Made by a program: the position numbers and the translations under genes
NCBI RefSeq assembly: GCF_000257645.1
Contig: NZ_AJHJ01000019.1
Location: forward strand, 1-64,000
Length of the DNA stretch: 64,000 bases
Reading direction: 5' to 3'
Source of the DNA: Serratia sp. M24T3
GTDB taxonomy: Bacteria; Pseudomonadota; Gammaproteobacteria; Enterobacterales; Enterobacteriaceae
Part shown: positions 36,588 through 45,794 of the stretch, piece by piece
Position numbering within the stretch: the stretch's first letter is position 1
Layout: each line of letters opens with the position of its first letter
The notes under the pieces: model-generated
Seen by the model: the letters and a program-made list of their open reading frames with translations, nothing else
What the model was told of the DNA's origin: nothing
Databases searched by the model: none

Positions 36588-36746
36588 TTATCTCATAGTA
36601 TCGCAAGATAATAATGCCGCAACCTCCCACAATCCATTCTTGATACTTATTTCACAAAGCGATTTCTCGGTTATTGCCGCGTGCAATATCCATGAAGTAC
36701 AAATTGCGATAACTATCAGAACAGCTGCTATAGGTTTATAAGGCAT
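36588..36746 (-). CDS. Hok/Gef-family type I toxin-like small membrane protein
   Basis: Small gene of 52 codons. Translation from the ATG at 36746 starts MPYKPIAAVLIVIAIC and continues with a membrane helix, then TEKSLCEISIKNG and WEVAALLS. This is the Hok/Gef pattern: short N-terminus, one helix with Cys, then SLCE-(I/L)-x-I-x-x-G-x-x-EVAA. Hok proteins depolarise the inner membrane and are held off by an antisense RNA. GGAGG lies 6 bases before the start. The C-terminus SCDTMR replaces the usual AYE ending. The 250 bases upstream contain strong hairpins, as in hok leader mRNA. Confidence 0.8.
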   Translation of the reverse strand: MPYKPIAAVLIVIAICTSWILHAAITEKSLCEISIKNGLWEVAALLSCDTMR

Positions 36747-36960
36747 TAGTGCCTCCTTCTACTTGTTTTTAAGTAAAAAAGGCGCTACCTTTACGTTCTT
36801 CGGTGTAAAAGATGGCGCCCCGAATTAACTAATAATTAATCGGGGCTCTTCTCTTTCTGGTCTTTACAAACTCATCCATTCTTGCAACAGATAATCCGTT
36901 ATTAGAATAGTTAATAAAACATGCTCAGACCTGATCGATTCTGAGCACCCGCACGAAGTG
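36747..36960 (-). ncRNA. Structured leader of the Hok-like gene, possible Sok-like antisense region
   Basis: Three hairpins precede the Hok-like gene on the minus strand. One pairs GGCGC with GCGCC around CTTTTAC/GTAAAG and ends in six T (about 36776-36823). One pairs GCCCCGA with TCGGGGC (about 36816-36846). One pairs TGCTCAGA with TCTGAGCA (36922-36947). In hok/sok loci the toxin mRNA leader is highly folded and an antisense RNA is made from the opposite strand. The exact antisense promoter is not clear here. Confidence 0.4.
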
Positions 36961-37612
36961 TATCAGCCTTTTTAAAATACACCCATAAAAAATATCAACA
37001 AAATCATAAGTTTATTTTTAATTAATGTTATTTTTTATATATTTTAATTTTGAGGTTAAAAAATAGGATTTAAAAAAATAAAAATCCTTCATTCAAGTTA
37101 AAAGATGTTTTTGAATTCCATAAATATAATTATCGATTTAAGTAGTTCATCAACCTTAATGACTCGTCTAGTTTTTTTGCTCCATAAGTCAATTATCTTA
37201 GATAAATTTTGGTCTTGATGTTTTAATAATTAGAAAAGTGTCAGCCTCATGGCTTGAAGCCAAGCTTCCAAAATTTTTAATCTGCTTTATAAATAGATTA
37301 AGTATAAAATTAGTAAAATAACTCATTAAGCTTAGTTGGAGTTTGGAGTTTGAACGGGCAAGCCATTAATTGATGTTGAGTCATGCGGTTTTTTTGTCTG
37401 ACTTGGCGTAAACCGCCTAAATGATTAGTATTTTCCCACTCAGCTTTCACTTTTAGAAAACATTTTTCCCATAGCTCGCACCTATACCATGACAGGCTAT
37501 ACTTGTTTATAAGGTCGCCACCTTTTTATCTCTGTCGCAAGTGAGAATTTACAGAGCGAAAGGATTTAAACGGGCCGCTGTAGGCGACTGGCAGCCGGCA
37601 AGGGGGTGTATC
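36961..37612. other. AT-rich gene-free region upstream of yohC
   Basis: About 650 bases with very low GC, no supported gene, no clear repeat. The frame from 37541 extends YohC artificially. It could be a remnant of inserted DNA together with the Hok-like locus. Confidence 0.4.
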
Positions 37613-38203
37613 ATGGTAAATCATGTCTGGGGACTAATGTCTCATCCAGGTCCCGAACTGCAACGCATTCAACGTGAACATGAAACGGTTTCGCACGTCT
37701 ATTCTCATCATGTCCTGCTGATGGCAGCCATTCCCGTGGTGTGTTCATTTATAGGCACAACGCAGATCGGATGGAATTTAGGTGATGGGCAAAATATGCA
37801 AATCTCCTTGCTCACATCAGCTTCTATCGCCGTAGCTTTTTATGTATTAATCCTTTGTGCCGTAGCGCTAATGGGCCGAATCATCTATTGGATGGCGCGT
37901 AGGTACGAAAGTCGGCCCAGTCTGAACAGCTGTATTGTGTTCGCGGGCTATGTGGCAACACCGATGTTTCTCAGCGGACTCGTCGCGTTGTATCCACTGG
38001 TCTGGCTGTGCCTGTTTGTCGGGCTGATAGGCCTGTGTTACAGCGGTTATCTGCTGTATCTCGGGATCCCCAACTTTCTGGAAATTGACCATCGCGAAGG
38101 CTTCCTGTTCTCCAGCTCAACGCTGGCTATGGGGGTTCTGGTGCTAGAGTTTCTACTGGCACTGACGGTTATCATGTGGGGATATGGTTCACGGCTTTTC
38201 TAA
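37613..38203 (+). CDS. yohC: YohC, Yip1-domain inner membrane protein
   Basis: 196 residues from the ATG at 37613, matching E. coli YohC (195) from NHVWGLMSHPG. Five predicted helices; landmarks HHVLLMAAIPVVCSFIGTTQIGWN, VFAGYVATPMFLSGLVALYPL and the C-terminal WGYGSRLF. The ORF extends upstream to 37541, but those 24 codons have no counterpart in YohC. GGGGG precedes the start. Function unknown; Yip1 domains occur in membrane traffic proteins of eukaryotes and in many bacterial membrane proteins. Confidence 0.93.
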   Translation: MVNHVWGLMSHPGPELQRIQREHETVSHVYSHHVLLMAAIPVVCSFIGTTQIGWNLGDGQNMQISLLTSASIAVAFYVLILCAVALMGRIIYWMARRYESRPSLNSCIVFAGYVATPMFLSGLVALYPLVWLCLFVGLIGLCYSGYLLYLGIPNFLEIDHREGFLFSSSTLAMGVLVLEFLLALTVIMWGYGSRLF

Positions 38204-38242
38204 ATGAGGACAAATTATTAACGCATTAACTGAAGCTCTATA

Positions 38243-38278
38243 AATCCCCGTCCGGTACACGCCAGTCGGGGATTTTTT
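38243..38278. terminator. Terminator between convergent yohC and dld
   Basis: AATCCCCG pairs with CGGGGATT and runs into seven T on the plus strand; AAAT on the other side gives a weaker minus-strand signal. Confidence 0.85.
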
Positions 38279-38289
38279 TATCCTGCGAT

Positions 38290-40008
38290 TTAGCCCTGCC
38301 AATCTTTTAGCTTGCTGGTTTTACCAATTCCAGGATTAAAACTGTTGGTGGGATCGGCCTGCTGATAAAACTCTCGCAGATGCGGTTTGGCCATATAAAG
38401 ATGGCCGACATTGTGTTCTGCCGGATACTCGGCCCCTTTGGCATCAAGGATTTCCAGCATTTTGTGCTTCAGAGCCTTGCTGTCTGCACCTTTCTTGACA
38501 ATATAATCCTGATGGAAAACGTGACACATAAAATGCCCGTAATAGAGTTTTGCCACCAGTTGCTGGTCAATCTCTGGCGGAAGAACCTCAAACCAGTCGC
38601 GATCGTTGCGGCGCAGGGCAATATCCAGCGCCAGAATATCCTCTACCTCTTTATCATGAACCGCGTGATAACGAACCGCTGCTCCTGCCGCCGCAAAGCG
38701 ATGCAGAAATGCTTTCTTGCCTTCGTCTGCACTACAGACAAAAAAGTCGCCGTCGCGGTCGGCAAAAAAGTGGGTCAAAAAGTTTTGTGCTTCTTCGATA
38801 CCCGCACCAGACATTTTCAACAACAGGTGGTGTTCATAGCGATCACGGTATTTTTTCATTCGCGGCGGCAGATGATTGGGCAAGGCCCGGCTCAGGCACT
38901 GCATCACGCGATCGCTAAAGTTTGACGGCAAAAACGGCACTTTATTGGCTTTAGCGTCAAACTTTCCTTTAGCCGTGAACATGTCCGGCATTTTATCGGT
39001 GCCGAGTTTATCGATCATGATAAAAGTGTCTTTCCCGTAAACCTCGGTGATATCAAAGATATCGCGATGCATATATTCACCGGCAACCGGCAGGTTATTG
39101 AATTCAGAAAGAATACTGCGGCGCAAATCGGTCAATACTGCAGTATTGTCGGTTCCGATATAGAAAACCTGCTGCTGTGCTTCCGCCTCGAAGGTATCTA
39201 GCCTGACGGCAAAGATCGCGCGTTTTCCTGCGCAGCCCGAAGCCTCATACAAGCGGCGATGGTCAGCATTAAAGCGCGAGGGGGTATCGGCATCAACGTC
39301 GCGCACCCTCTCGGCATATTCATGGTCAGAGGCCTTCAACTCACCGTATTCGATATCAGCCTCTGCATATTCTGCATTCTCAAGACGAGTCAGGATCTCC
39401 TGTGGAGAATTGCCAAGGTGAATACCTAGATGATTAATAAGCTCGAGATTGCCCTGCAGGTTTATTTGCGCGTAGAGCGCCATTTCAGTGTAGGCCGGAC
39501 CACGTTTTATCAGCGAACCGCCAGAGTTATTACAGACTCCGCCAACTACCGATGCGCCAATGCACGAGGAGCCAATCACGGAATGCGGTTCTCGTCCCAA
39601 CGGTTTCAGACGTTTTTCCAGCTCATATAAAGTACTGCCCGGGAAACCGATTATCTGCTTGCCCTCATTAATTAGCTGAATACCATTTAGCTTAAGGGTG
39701 CTGAAAATAACGATGTCACGGTCATAACCCTCCCCGCTGGGTGTCGAGCCTTCAGTCAGCCCAGTATTGGCTGCCTGCATAATAACGATTTTATCGGCCT
39801 CGACGCAGGCCTGCAGTAATTGCCATTGTTGCAGCAACGTTTGCGGAAATACCACGGCCAATGCTTTTCCACCACCAGAACGGAATCCTTTACGGTAGCG
39901 TTCGGTTTGACTTTCCGAGGTCAGGACATGGCGATTACCTACAATCGACTTGAGTTTTTCCAGAAATGCGCTGTTATCGGCTGGCGTTGACTGTTGCTGA
40001 AATTTCAT
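38290..40008 (-). CDS. dld: Dld, quinone-dependent D-lactate dehydrogenase
   Basis: 572 residues (E. coli 571). FAD-linked peripheral membrane enzyme that oxidises D-lactate to pyruvate and reduces ubiquinone. Landmarks: RYRKGFRSGGGKALAVVFP, MQAANTGLTEGSTPSG in the FAD domain, SVIGSSCIGASVVGGVCNNSGG, and the C-terminal membrane-binding part with LPPRMKKYRDRYEHHLLLKM, ALDIALRRNDRDWFE and NPGIGKTSKLKDW. Monocistronic. Confidence 0.97.
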   Translation of the reverse strand: MKFQQQSTPADNSAFLEKLKSIVGNRHVLTSESQTERYRKGFRSGGGKALAVVFPQTLLQQWQLLQACVEADKIVIMQAANTGLTEGSTPSGEGYDRDIVIFSTLKLNGIQLINEGKQIIGFPGSTLYELEKRLKPLGREPHSVIGSSCIGASVVGGVCNNSGGSLIKRGPAYTEMALYAQINLQGNLELINHLGIHLGNSPQEILTRLENAEYAEADIEYGELKASDHEYAERVRDVDADTPSRFNADHRRLYEASGCAGKRAIFAVRLDTFEAEAQQQVFYIGTDNTAVLTDLRRSILSEFNNLPVAGEYMHRDIFDITEVYGKDTFIMIDKLGTDKMPDMFTAKGKFDAKANKVPFLPSNFSDRVMQCLSRALPNHLPPRMKKYRDRYEHHLLLKMSGAGIEEAQNFLTHFFADRDGDFFVCSADEGKKAFLHRFAAAGAAVRYHAVHDKEVEDILALDIALRRNDRDWFEVLPPEIDQQLVAKLYYGHFMCHVFHQDYIVKKGADSKALKHKMLEILDAKGAEYPAEHNVGHLYMAKPHLREFYQQADPTNSFNPGIGKTSKLKDWQG

Positions 40009-40124
40009 TCTGCCTCCCTGTCATTATTGTCGGCACTATTGTCGGCACTCAGGCCGTTATCTGCCATTAATCATAGGCGTTGTTTCTACATTAGGCAGTA
40101 AGCATGCCCGATATCAATATTTGA

Positions 40125-40164
40125 AGGTCATCTTTCAGCCATCAAAACATCATTAATCTGTCAC
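40125..40164 (+). promoter_or_regulatory. Pho-box-like array upstream of phnC
   Basis: Four 7-base units at exact 11-base spacing: AGGTCAT, CAGCCAT, ACATCAT and CTGTCAC, each separated by four bases. The PhoB half-site consensus is CTGTCAT with 4-base spacers. Individual matches are 5, 5, 4 and 6 of 7. Spacing and position 50-90 bases before phnC support phosphate control. Binding is inferred. Confidence 0.6.
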
Positions 40165-40216
40165 AGAAGTCGCGCTTAATGGACGACAGAATCTGTAAGC
40201 AACCGGAGACAGCATA

Positions 40217-41053
40217 ATGGCGCAAGCTCAACTTAAGCTGGCACAGGCTGAATATCCTCAGGCCCAGCCACAGCATCAGAATAAAGTGTTAGACGTGAAA
40301 GGTCTGGTTAAGTCCTACAAATCCGGGACGCGCGTACTTAATGATATTAATTTCGAACTGCATGCCGGCGAATTTGTTGCGGTAATTGGTCGCTCGGGCG
40401 CGGGTAAATCAACTTTATTACACGTGCTTAATGGAACCATTCCTCTGAGTGAGGGCAGTGTTGTTTGCCATTATGACGGCGGAGACAAACAAGAGCTGGC
40501 AGGTTTGACCGGCAAGGCCCTGCGGCGTTGGCGGGCTGGTTGTGGCATGATTTTTCAGGATTTCTGTCTGGTACCTCGTCTAGACGTTTTAACTAACGTG
40601 CTTCTGGGTCGTCTGAGCCAGACATCAACCCTGAAGTCTTTTTTTAACCAGTTTGATGACGAAGATCGTGCTCGCGCCATTTCTTTGCTCGAATGGCTCA
40701 ACATGCTGCCGCACGCTCTGCAACGCGCCGAGAATCTGTCGGGTGGACAGATGCAGCGCGTGGCTATCTGCCGTGCGTTGATGCAAAACCCGAGAATTTT
40801 ACTGGCCGATGAGCCGGTTGCCTCGCTGGATCCGAAAAATACTCAGCGAATTATGAATGCTCTGAAAAAAGTTAGCGAAGATAACATTGCCGTGATGGTG
40901 AATTTGCACTCGGTTGAGCTAGTAAAAGATTTCTGTACCCGAGTGATTGGTATTGCCCACGGCGAAATTATTTATGACGGACATCCAGATTATCTAACCG
41001 ATTCTATTTTACACAAACTCTATGGCGAAGAAAGTGAAGCGGTAAACGCATAA
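40217..41053 (+). CDS. phnC: PhnC, phosphonate ABC transporter ATP-binding protein
   Basis: 278 residues. Walker [10 protein letters not shown] at 58-66, Q-loop in [22 protein letters not shown], signature LSGGQMQR, Walker B ILLADEP followed by VASLDP, and the H-loop VNLHSVEL. The NVLLGRL and ASLDP patterns are those of phosphonate importers. An N-terminal Gln-rich extension of about 20 residues precedes the domain. It is the first gene of phnC-D-E-E; no C-P lyase genes are in the window, so the operon encodes transport only. Confidence 0.93.
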   Translation: MAQAQLKLAQAEYPQAQPQHQNKVLDVKGLVKSYKSGTRVLNDINFELHAGEFVAVIGRSGAGKSTLLHVLNGTIPLSEGSVVCHYDGGDKQELAGLTGKALRRWRAGCGMIFQDFCLVPRLDVLTNVLLGRLSQTSTLKSFFNQFDDEDRARAISLLEWLNMLPHALQRAENLSGGQMQRVAICRALMQNPRILLADEPVASLDPKNTQRIMNALKKVSEDNIAVMVNLHSVELVKDFCTRVIGIAHGEIIYDGHPDYLTDSILHKLYGEESEAVNA

Positions 41054-41082
41054 TTCACCCAACTATAAAAGGTTAATAATAA

Positions 41083-42015
41083 ATGAAGAAGCTATTACGT
41101 CTGGCGGTATTTGTTGCAGGGTCAATGGCAGCAATGAATAGTATGGCCGCAGATGCACCAAAAGAATTAAATCTGGGGATTCTTGGTGGCCAGAATGCCA
41201 CACAGCAAATCGGCGATAATATGTGTGTAAAGCAGTTCTTTGATAAAGAGCTGAATGTCGATACCAAATTACGTAATTCGTCTGACTACTCTGGAGTTAT
41301 TCAAGGGCTGCTGGGTGGGAAAGTCGATATGGTATTAAGCATGTCACCTTCTTCTTATGCCTCGGTTTATTTGAATAATCCAAAAGCGGTGAGCATTGAA
41401 GGTATTCTGGTCGATGATACCGACCAGTCACGCGGTTACCACTCGGTAGTGCTGGTTAAAGCTGACAGTAAGTATAAAAAAGTTGAAGACCTTAAAGGCA
41501 CCGCATTTGGCTTTGCCGATCCGGATTCAACGTCGGGTTACCTTATCCCGAATGCCGCCTTCAAGAAAATGTTTGGCGGCACGACTGACGATCAGTACAA
41601 CCATTTCTTCTCAAGTACCACGTTCTCTGGCGGCCACGAGCAAGATATTCTTGGCGTGCTGAATGGTCAGTTTGCCGGTGCAGTCGCCTGGTCATCAATG
41701 ATTGGCGATCCGTCAACGGGTTATACCTCGGGTGCTTTTGGCCGCATGATGCGCATGGACCATCCAGACCTGATGAAGCAAATCCGCATCATTTGGGAGT
41801 CACCATTGATCCCGAACGGTCCAATTCTGGTCAGCAACTCTTTACCCGCCGATTTTAAAGCTAAAGTCGTGGCGGCTATCAATAAGCTGGATAAAGAAGA
41901 TCACGCCTGCTTTGTCAAAGCCGTGGGTGGCAACCAGCACATTGGCCCTGCGAGTATCGCTGATTATCAACAGATCATCGATATGAAAAGAGAGCTTACT
42001 CAAGGTAGTCGCTAA
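41083..42015 (+). CDS. phnD: PhnD, phosphonate ABC transporter substrate-binding protein
   Basis: 310 residues with a signal peptide (to MAADA near residue 24). Periplasmic binding protein of the PhnD/PtxB family: LNLGILGGQNATQQ, VDMVLSMSPSSYASV, and the fold-specific segment FGFADPDSTSGYLIPNAAFKK. Captures phosphonates, or possibly phosphite or phosphate esters, and delivers them to PhnE. AAGGTTAATAATA precedes the ATG. Confidence 0.93.
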   Translation: MKKLLRLAVFVAGSMAAMNSMAADAPKELNLGILGGQNATQQIGDNMCVKQFFDKELNVDTKLRNSSDYSGVIQGLLGGKVDMVLSMSPSSYASVYLNNPKAVSIEGILVDDTDQSRGYHSVVLVKADSKYKKVEDLKGTAFGFADPDSTSGYLIPNAAFKKMFGGTTDDQYNHFFSSTTFSGGHEQDILGVLNGQFAGAVAWSSMIGDPSTGYTSGAFGRMMRMDHPDLMKQIRIIWESPLIPNGPILVSNSLPADFKAKVVAAINKLDKEDHACFVKAVGGNQHIGPASIADYQQIIDMKRELTQGSR

Positions 42016-42029
42016 TATCCTTTATCTTT

Positions 42030-42128
42030 AAGCCGCTAAGGTGTTGGCTGCTTTATTCGCCCCGGTCACTTATTTAATGTAGTTACCGGGGACTTGTTTA
42101 GTCGCCGCCTTCTGGCTACCTGTAATCC
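42030..42128. repeat. Dispersed palindromic repeat inside the phn operon
   Basis: One copy of the family seen at 1152-1512, between phnD and the first phnE. Core: GCCCCGGTCACTTA, then TAGTTACCGGGGA, and CGCCGCCTT. Lying inside an operon, it could adjust relative expression of the abundant binding protein against the permeases, as REP elements do. Confidence 0.75.
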
Positions 42129-42226
42129 ATGGGATATAGGCAATAACTTATCTTCTCACGTCCTAATAAGATTAACTTAAGCACTGATAATAACTTTCTC
42201 CGCCATTAACTTGTGGAAGCCTTATT

Positions 42227-43090
42227 TTGAATACAGAATTTCACCATTATTACCAGCAAATACGCAGCAAGCAAAAACGTGAGGCGCTGATATGGTCTGG
42301 CTTGATGTTGGTCCTTTATTTATGGGCGGGGAGTATTTCTGAACTCAATCTAAAAACTATTATTGTCAACGCGCCGCATTTCTTCGACTATATCGGTCAG
42401 ACTGTGCCGACATTACACTGGGACGTTCTGTTTGCCGATGGTCATACTAAAGGCTCTTTTGCTTACTGGGGCTATCGCCTTAATATTCAGTTACCGCTGA
42501 TTTGGGAAACCATCCAGCTGGCTTTTTCTTCGACAATTCTGTCGACCTTATTATCCGTGGTACTGGCATTTATCGCCGCTAACAATACGGATTCGCCAAA
42601 ATGGCTTAAATTTAGCGTGCGAACCTTTGTTGCTTTCTTGCGTACCATGCCAGAGCTTGCCTGGGCGGTGATGTGTGTAATGGCGTTTGGGATTGGTGCG
42701 ATTCCCGGTTTTATTGCCCTGACTCTGCACACTGTTGGCAGTCTGACTAAACTGTTTTATGAATCGATTGAAACTGCTTCAGACAAACCGGTGCGTGGTT
42801 TAAAAGCCTGCGGTGCGGGCCGTTTGCAAAGAATGCGCTATGCGCTTTGGCCACAGGTGCAGCCAATATTTCTCTCTTACAGCTTTATGCGTCTTGAAAT
42901 CAACTTCCGCCAGTCAACTATCCTTGGTCTGGTCGGGGCCGGTGGAATAGGGCAGGAACTGATGACCTCAATCAAGCTGGACCGGTACGATCAGGTTAGC
43001 ATGACCTTATTGCTGATTATTCTGGTGGTGTCGATTATGGATTACGCCTCCGGCAAACTGCGCAAGCGCGTCGTAGAAGGAACATTCTGA
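42227..43090 (+). CDS. phnE: PhnE, phosphonate ABC transporter permease (first)
   Basis: 287 residues with about six membrane helices and the ABC permease EAA loop (VRGLKACGAGRLQRMRYALWPQ, then GLVGAGGIGQEL). The start is TTG at 42227, with GGAA about 9 bases upstream; the next ATG would remove part of the first helix. Its stop overlaps the start of the second permease by one base, so the two are probably a heterodimer. Confidence 0.9.
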   Translation: MNTEFHHYYQQIRSKQKREALIWSGLMLVLYLWAGSISELNLKTIIVNAPHFFDYIGQTVPTLHWDVLFADGHTKGSFAYWGYRLNIQLPLIWETIQLAFSSTILSTLLSVVLAFIAANNTDSPKWLKFSVRTFVAFLRTMPELAWAVMCVMAFGIGAIPGFIALTLHTVGSLTKLFYESIETASDKPVRGLKACGAGRLQRMRYALWPQVQPIFLSYSFMRLEINFRQSTILGLVGAGGIGQELMTSIKLDRYDQVSMTLLLIILVVSIMDYASGKLRKRVVEGTF

Positions 43091-44019
43091 TGCTGACAGG
43101 TTCGTTGAATACCGCAGCGGTGGAAAGCATGAAACAGCAACATCCGCATCTTTTTGCTGCCCAGCGGCGTTATCTGCGTTCTCTGGCGATTGCAGTTGCC
43201 GCTATCGTGCTTTATTACCTGTTTTTCTTCCACTTTTACGGCATTGCCTTGCCACAGTTTGCTCGAGGCTGTGCAGATATTGGCCAATACTTCTTGCGGA
43301 TGTTTGTCTGGCAGAACTTCTCCCAGTGGCCACTGATGTATTACTTCACGCAAATCGCTATCACCTTGGCAATTGTATTTGCCGGCACTGTCACCGCCTC
43401 ATTTTTGGCACTGCCACTGTCTTTCCTGGCGGCTCGCAATGTGATGTCGACTCCAGTGTTACGACCTATCTCACTGATAATTCGCCGTATTATGGATGTT
43501 CTTCGCGGGCTGGACATGGCTATATGGGGCTTGATTTTTGTTCGTGCGGTAGGCATGGGGCCGCTGGCGGGTGTGCTGGCTATTATCATGCAGGACTTGG
43601 GTTTACTGGGTAAGCTGTTTGCCGAAGGGCATGAAGCGGTTGAGCGATCTCCAAGTCGAGGATTACGCGCGCTGGGGGCCAATCCATTGCAAACTCATCG
43701 TTTTGGGATTTTTACTCAATCTTTTCCCACCTTTTTGGCGTTGTCGTTGTATCAGATTGAATCTAATACCCGTTCTGCGGCGGTGCTGGGATTTGTCGGC
43801 GCGGGTGGGGTAGGCCTGGTGTATGCCGAGAATATGCGCCTGTGGAACTGGGACGTAGTGATGTTCATCACACTGATTCTGGTGGTTATCGTGATGGCCA
43901 TGGATAAAATATCATCGATGCTGCGGGCAAAATATATTGTTGGCAAAGAGATTGATTTATACAAATCCGAGGAAACAAAGCGCCCAAAAATGGAGTTGTT
44001 TCGCGGTGAGCAGGATTAG
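43090..44019 (+). CDS. phnE: PhnE-like phosphonate ABC transporter permease (second)
   Basis: 309 residues, related to the preceding permease. LPLSFLAARNVM, MDVLRGLDMAIWGLIFVRAVG, the EAA loop PSRGLRALGANPLQTHRFGI and GFVGAGGVGLVYAENMR are visible. Overlaps the first phnE by one base. Last gene of the operon. Confidence 0.9.
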   Translation: MLTGSLNTAAVESMKQQHPHLFAAQRRYLRSLAIAVAAIVLYYLFFFHFYGIALPQFARGCADIGQYFLRMFVWQNFSQWPLMYYFTQIAITLAIVFAGTVTASFLALPLSFLAARNVMSTPVLRPISLIIRRIMDVLRGLDMAIWGLIFVRAVGMGPLAGVLAIIMQDLGLLGKLFAEGHEAVERSPSRGLRALGANPLQTHRFGIFTQSFPTFLALSLYQIESNTRSAAVLGFVGAGGVGLVYAENMRLWNWDVVMFITLILVVIVMAMDKISSMLRAKYIVGKEIDLYKSEETKRPKMELFRGEQD

Positions 44020-44090
44020 AATTTTATAAAAGAGATGCTGCTGATAAAAGGGATTTTGGATGGGGGAGTTACTAAAAAATGCAGTCTTTC

Positions 44091-44122
44091 ACTCCCCCGG
44101 AACTCCCCGACCGAGGGGGAGT
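44091..44122. terminator. Stem-loop between the phn operon and the convergent aldehyde dehydrogenase
   Basis: ACTCCCCC pairs with GGGGGAGT across a 16-base loop; a second GGGGGAGT at 44062-44069 offers an alternative pairing. No long T-run, so the strength is uncertain. Confidence 0.5.
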
Positions 44123-44136
44123 TAATCAGATAAATA

Positions 44137-45516
44137 TTAAGATTTTTCGGCCAGTACGACCAATTTTTGGTTCACAAATTCTTTAATACCCAGATCGGAA
44201 AGCTCGCGGCCAAAACCTGAACGTTTAACTCCACCAAACGGAAGCTCGGGGGCGGTGTTAGTCAGCGAGTTGACATAAACCATCCCGGTTTCAATCTGCG
44301 TTGCCAGTTTGCGCGCGCGTTTTAAGTCACGAGTAAACAGGGCACCCCCCAGGCCGTAGTGTGAATCGTTGGCCAGTTTCACCAACTCCTCATCATTTTT
44401 AACCACGTAGAACTGCGCGACCGGTCCGAAAAACTCTTCGAAATATGCCGGATTATCACGAGTGATGCCGGTCAAAATGGTCGCAGGATAGAAATTACCC
44501 GGATTGTTGCCGATAGGCTCGCCACCAAGATGCAGCTTGGCACCGTGTTTAACCGCCTCTTTCACCTGCTTGGTCAGGGTCTTCAGCGCGTCAGCAGAAG
44601 AAAGCGGACCCAGCGTAGTTTTGCTATCCAACGGGTCGCCAATTTTCAGCTCACTTAAATGCTGGGTGAACTTTCTGAGAAATTCATCCGCCACTTTTTC
44701 ATTGACGATAAAGCGTTTCGCCGCGGTACAAACCTGGCCCGCGTTGGCAACGCGCGCTTGCGCACCCACTTTGGCCGCCAGGTCGATATCGGCATCTTCC
44801 AACACGGCGAAAATATCGTTACCGCCCAACTCGAGCGTGGATTTTTTAAGCTTGCCTGCTGCTCTTGATGCCACAGCAGCACCGGCTTTTTCAGAACCGG
44901 TCAAAGCCACACCCTGTACGCGGTCGTCATCAATGATTTCTGATACCTGATCGGAAGAGATAAACAGGTTGGTATAAGCCCCTTTTGGCGCGCCTGCTTC
45001 AATAATCAGTTTCTCAAAGGTTTCTGCGCTATGAGGGACGATGCTGGCGTGCTTGACCAATACACTGTTACCCGCTGCGAGATTAGGTGCCAGTACGCGG
45101 ATCAACTGATAGAACGGGAAGTTCCAGGGTTCAACCGCCATAATCACCCCTATCGGTGAATTTTCGACCCACGCTTCACCCAGGCTAGATTTGTACGGCA
45201 CGGGTTTCAGAAACTCTTCGGCGTTTTCCGCATAGTATTTGGCAATGTCGGCAGTCAGTTGAACCTCGGCACGGCTTTGCTCGATCAGTTTACCCATTTC
45301 GGTACTGATACCTTGAGCCAGTTCTTCAACTCGCGAGGAAATAATCTGCGACAGTTTATGCAAGACTTGCAGACGAGGCTGGATATCGCCCTGAGCCCAT
45401 GTGGATTTATACAACTGGTGAGCCGTTTCCAAAGCCTGTTCAACCTGCTGATCATTATGAGTTTGATATTCTTTGATGAGCTTGTTGTTGAAAGGATTGA
45501 TAGTTTGATAAGGCAT
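44137..45516 (-). CDS. NAD(P)-dependent succinate-semialdehyde dehydrogenase-like enzyme
   Basis: 459 residues from the ATG at 45516, which has AAGGAG 6-7 bases upstream; the open frame runs to 45627 without support. Aldehyde dehydrogenase fold: EPWNFPFYQ for cofactor binding, catalytic base Glu229 in LELGGND, nucleophile Cys263 in GQVCTAAKR, and FGGVKRSGFGRE near the end. Length and the QVCTAAKRFIV pattern match the Sad/GabD2-type succinate-semialdehyde dehydrogenases (E. coli Sad has 462). Oxidises succinate semialdehyde or related aldehydes in the cytoplasm. Monocistronic. Confidence 0.83.
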   Translation of the reverse strand: MPYQTINPFNNKLIKEYQTHNDQQVEQALETAHQLYKSTWAQGDIQPRLQVLHKLSQIISSRVEELAQGISTEMGKLIEQSRAEVQLTADIAKYYAENAEEFLKPVPYKSSLGEAWVENSPIGVIMAVEPWNFPFYQLIRVLAPNLAAGNSVLVKHASIVPHSAETFEKLIIEAGAPKGAYTNLFISSDQVSEIIDDDRVQGVALTGSEKAGAAVASRAAGKLKKSTLELGGNDIFAVLEDADIDLAAKVGAQARVANAGQVCTAAKRFIVNEKVADEFLRKFTQHLSELKIGDPLDSKTTLGPLSSADALKTLTKQVKEAVKHGAKLHLGGEPIGNNPGNFYPATILTGITRDNPAYFEEFFGPVAQFYVVKNDEELVKLANDSHYGLGGALFTRDLKRARKLATQIETGMVYVNSLTNTAPELPFGGVKRSGFGRELSDLGIKEFVNQKLVVLAEKS

Positions 45517-45794
45517 GAATTGCTCCTTGTTTTGCTGCTCGGAGACACAGAAAAAGGTTAACTCTCCGAACATGAATTGAGGTGCGTTATTCAGCATTTG
45601 CTGCGGCTGAACATTAAGCATAGTCAAACGACTGCGTATTTTTGAGCTTTAGCTGCGGTTTACATAACTTTTCGTTATTAAAATTCCTCTTTCTAACCGT
45701 TTGCCCGCTTTCTTAATCTACGGAACGCATTAGGCAATTGATCGCCAAGCCATTCACTTCTATTCTGGAATCCCCCGTTTTGCACGAGACTAAG

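Noticed and set aside
37541-37612. 24-codon N-terminal extension of YohC
   Set aside because: Not present in E. coli YohC; ATG 37613 follows a G-rich ribosome binding site and begins the conserved NHVWGL.
38380-38925. 181-codon plus-strand frame inside dld
   Set aside because: Antisense to a clear dld gene, with no independent support.
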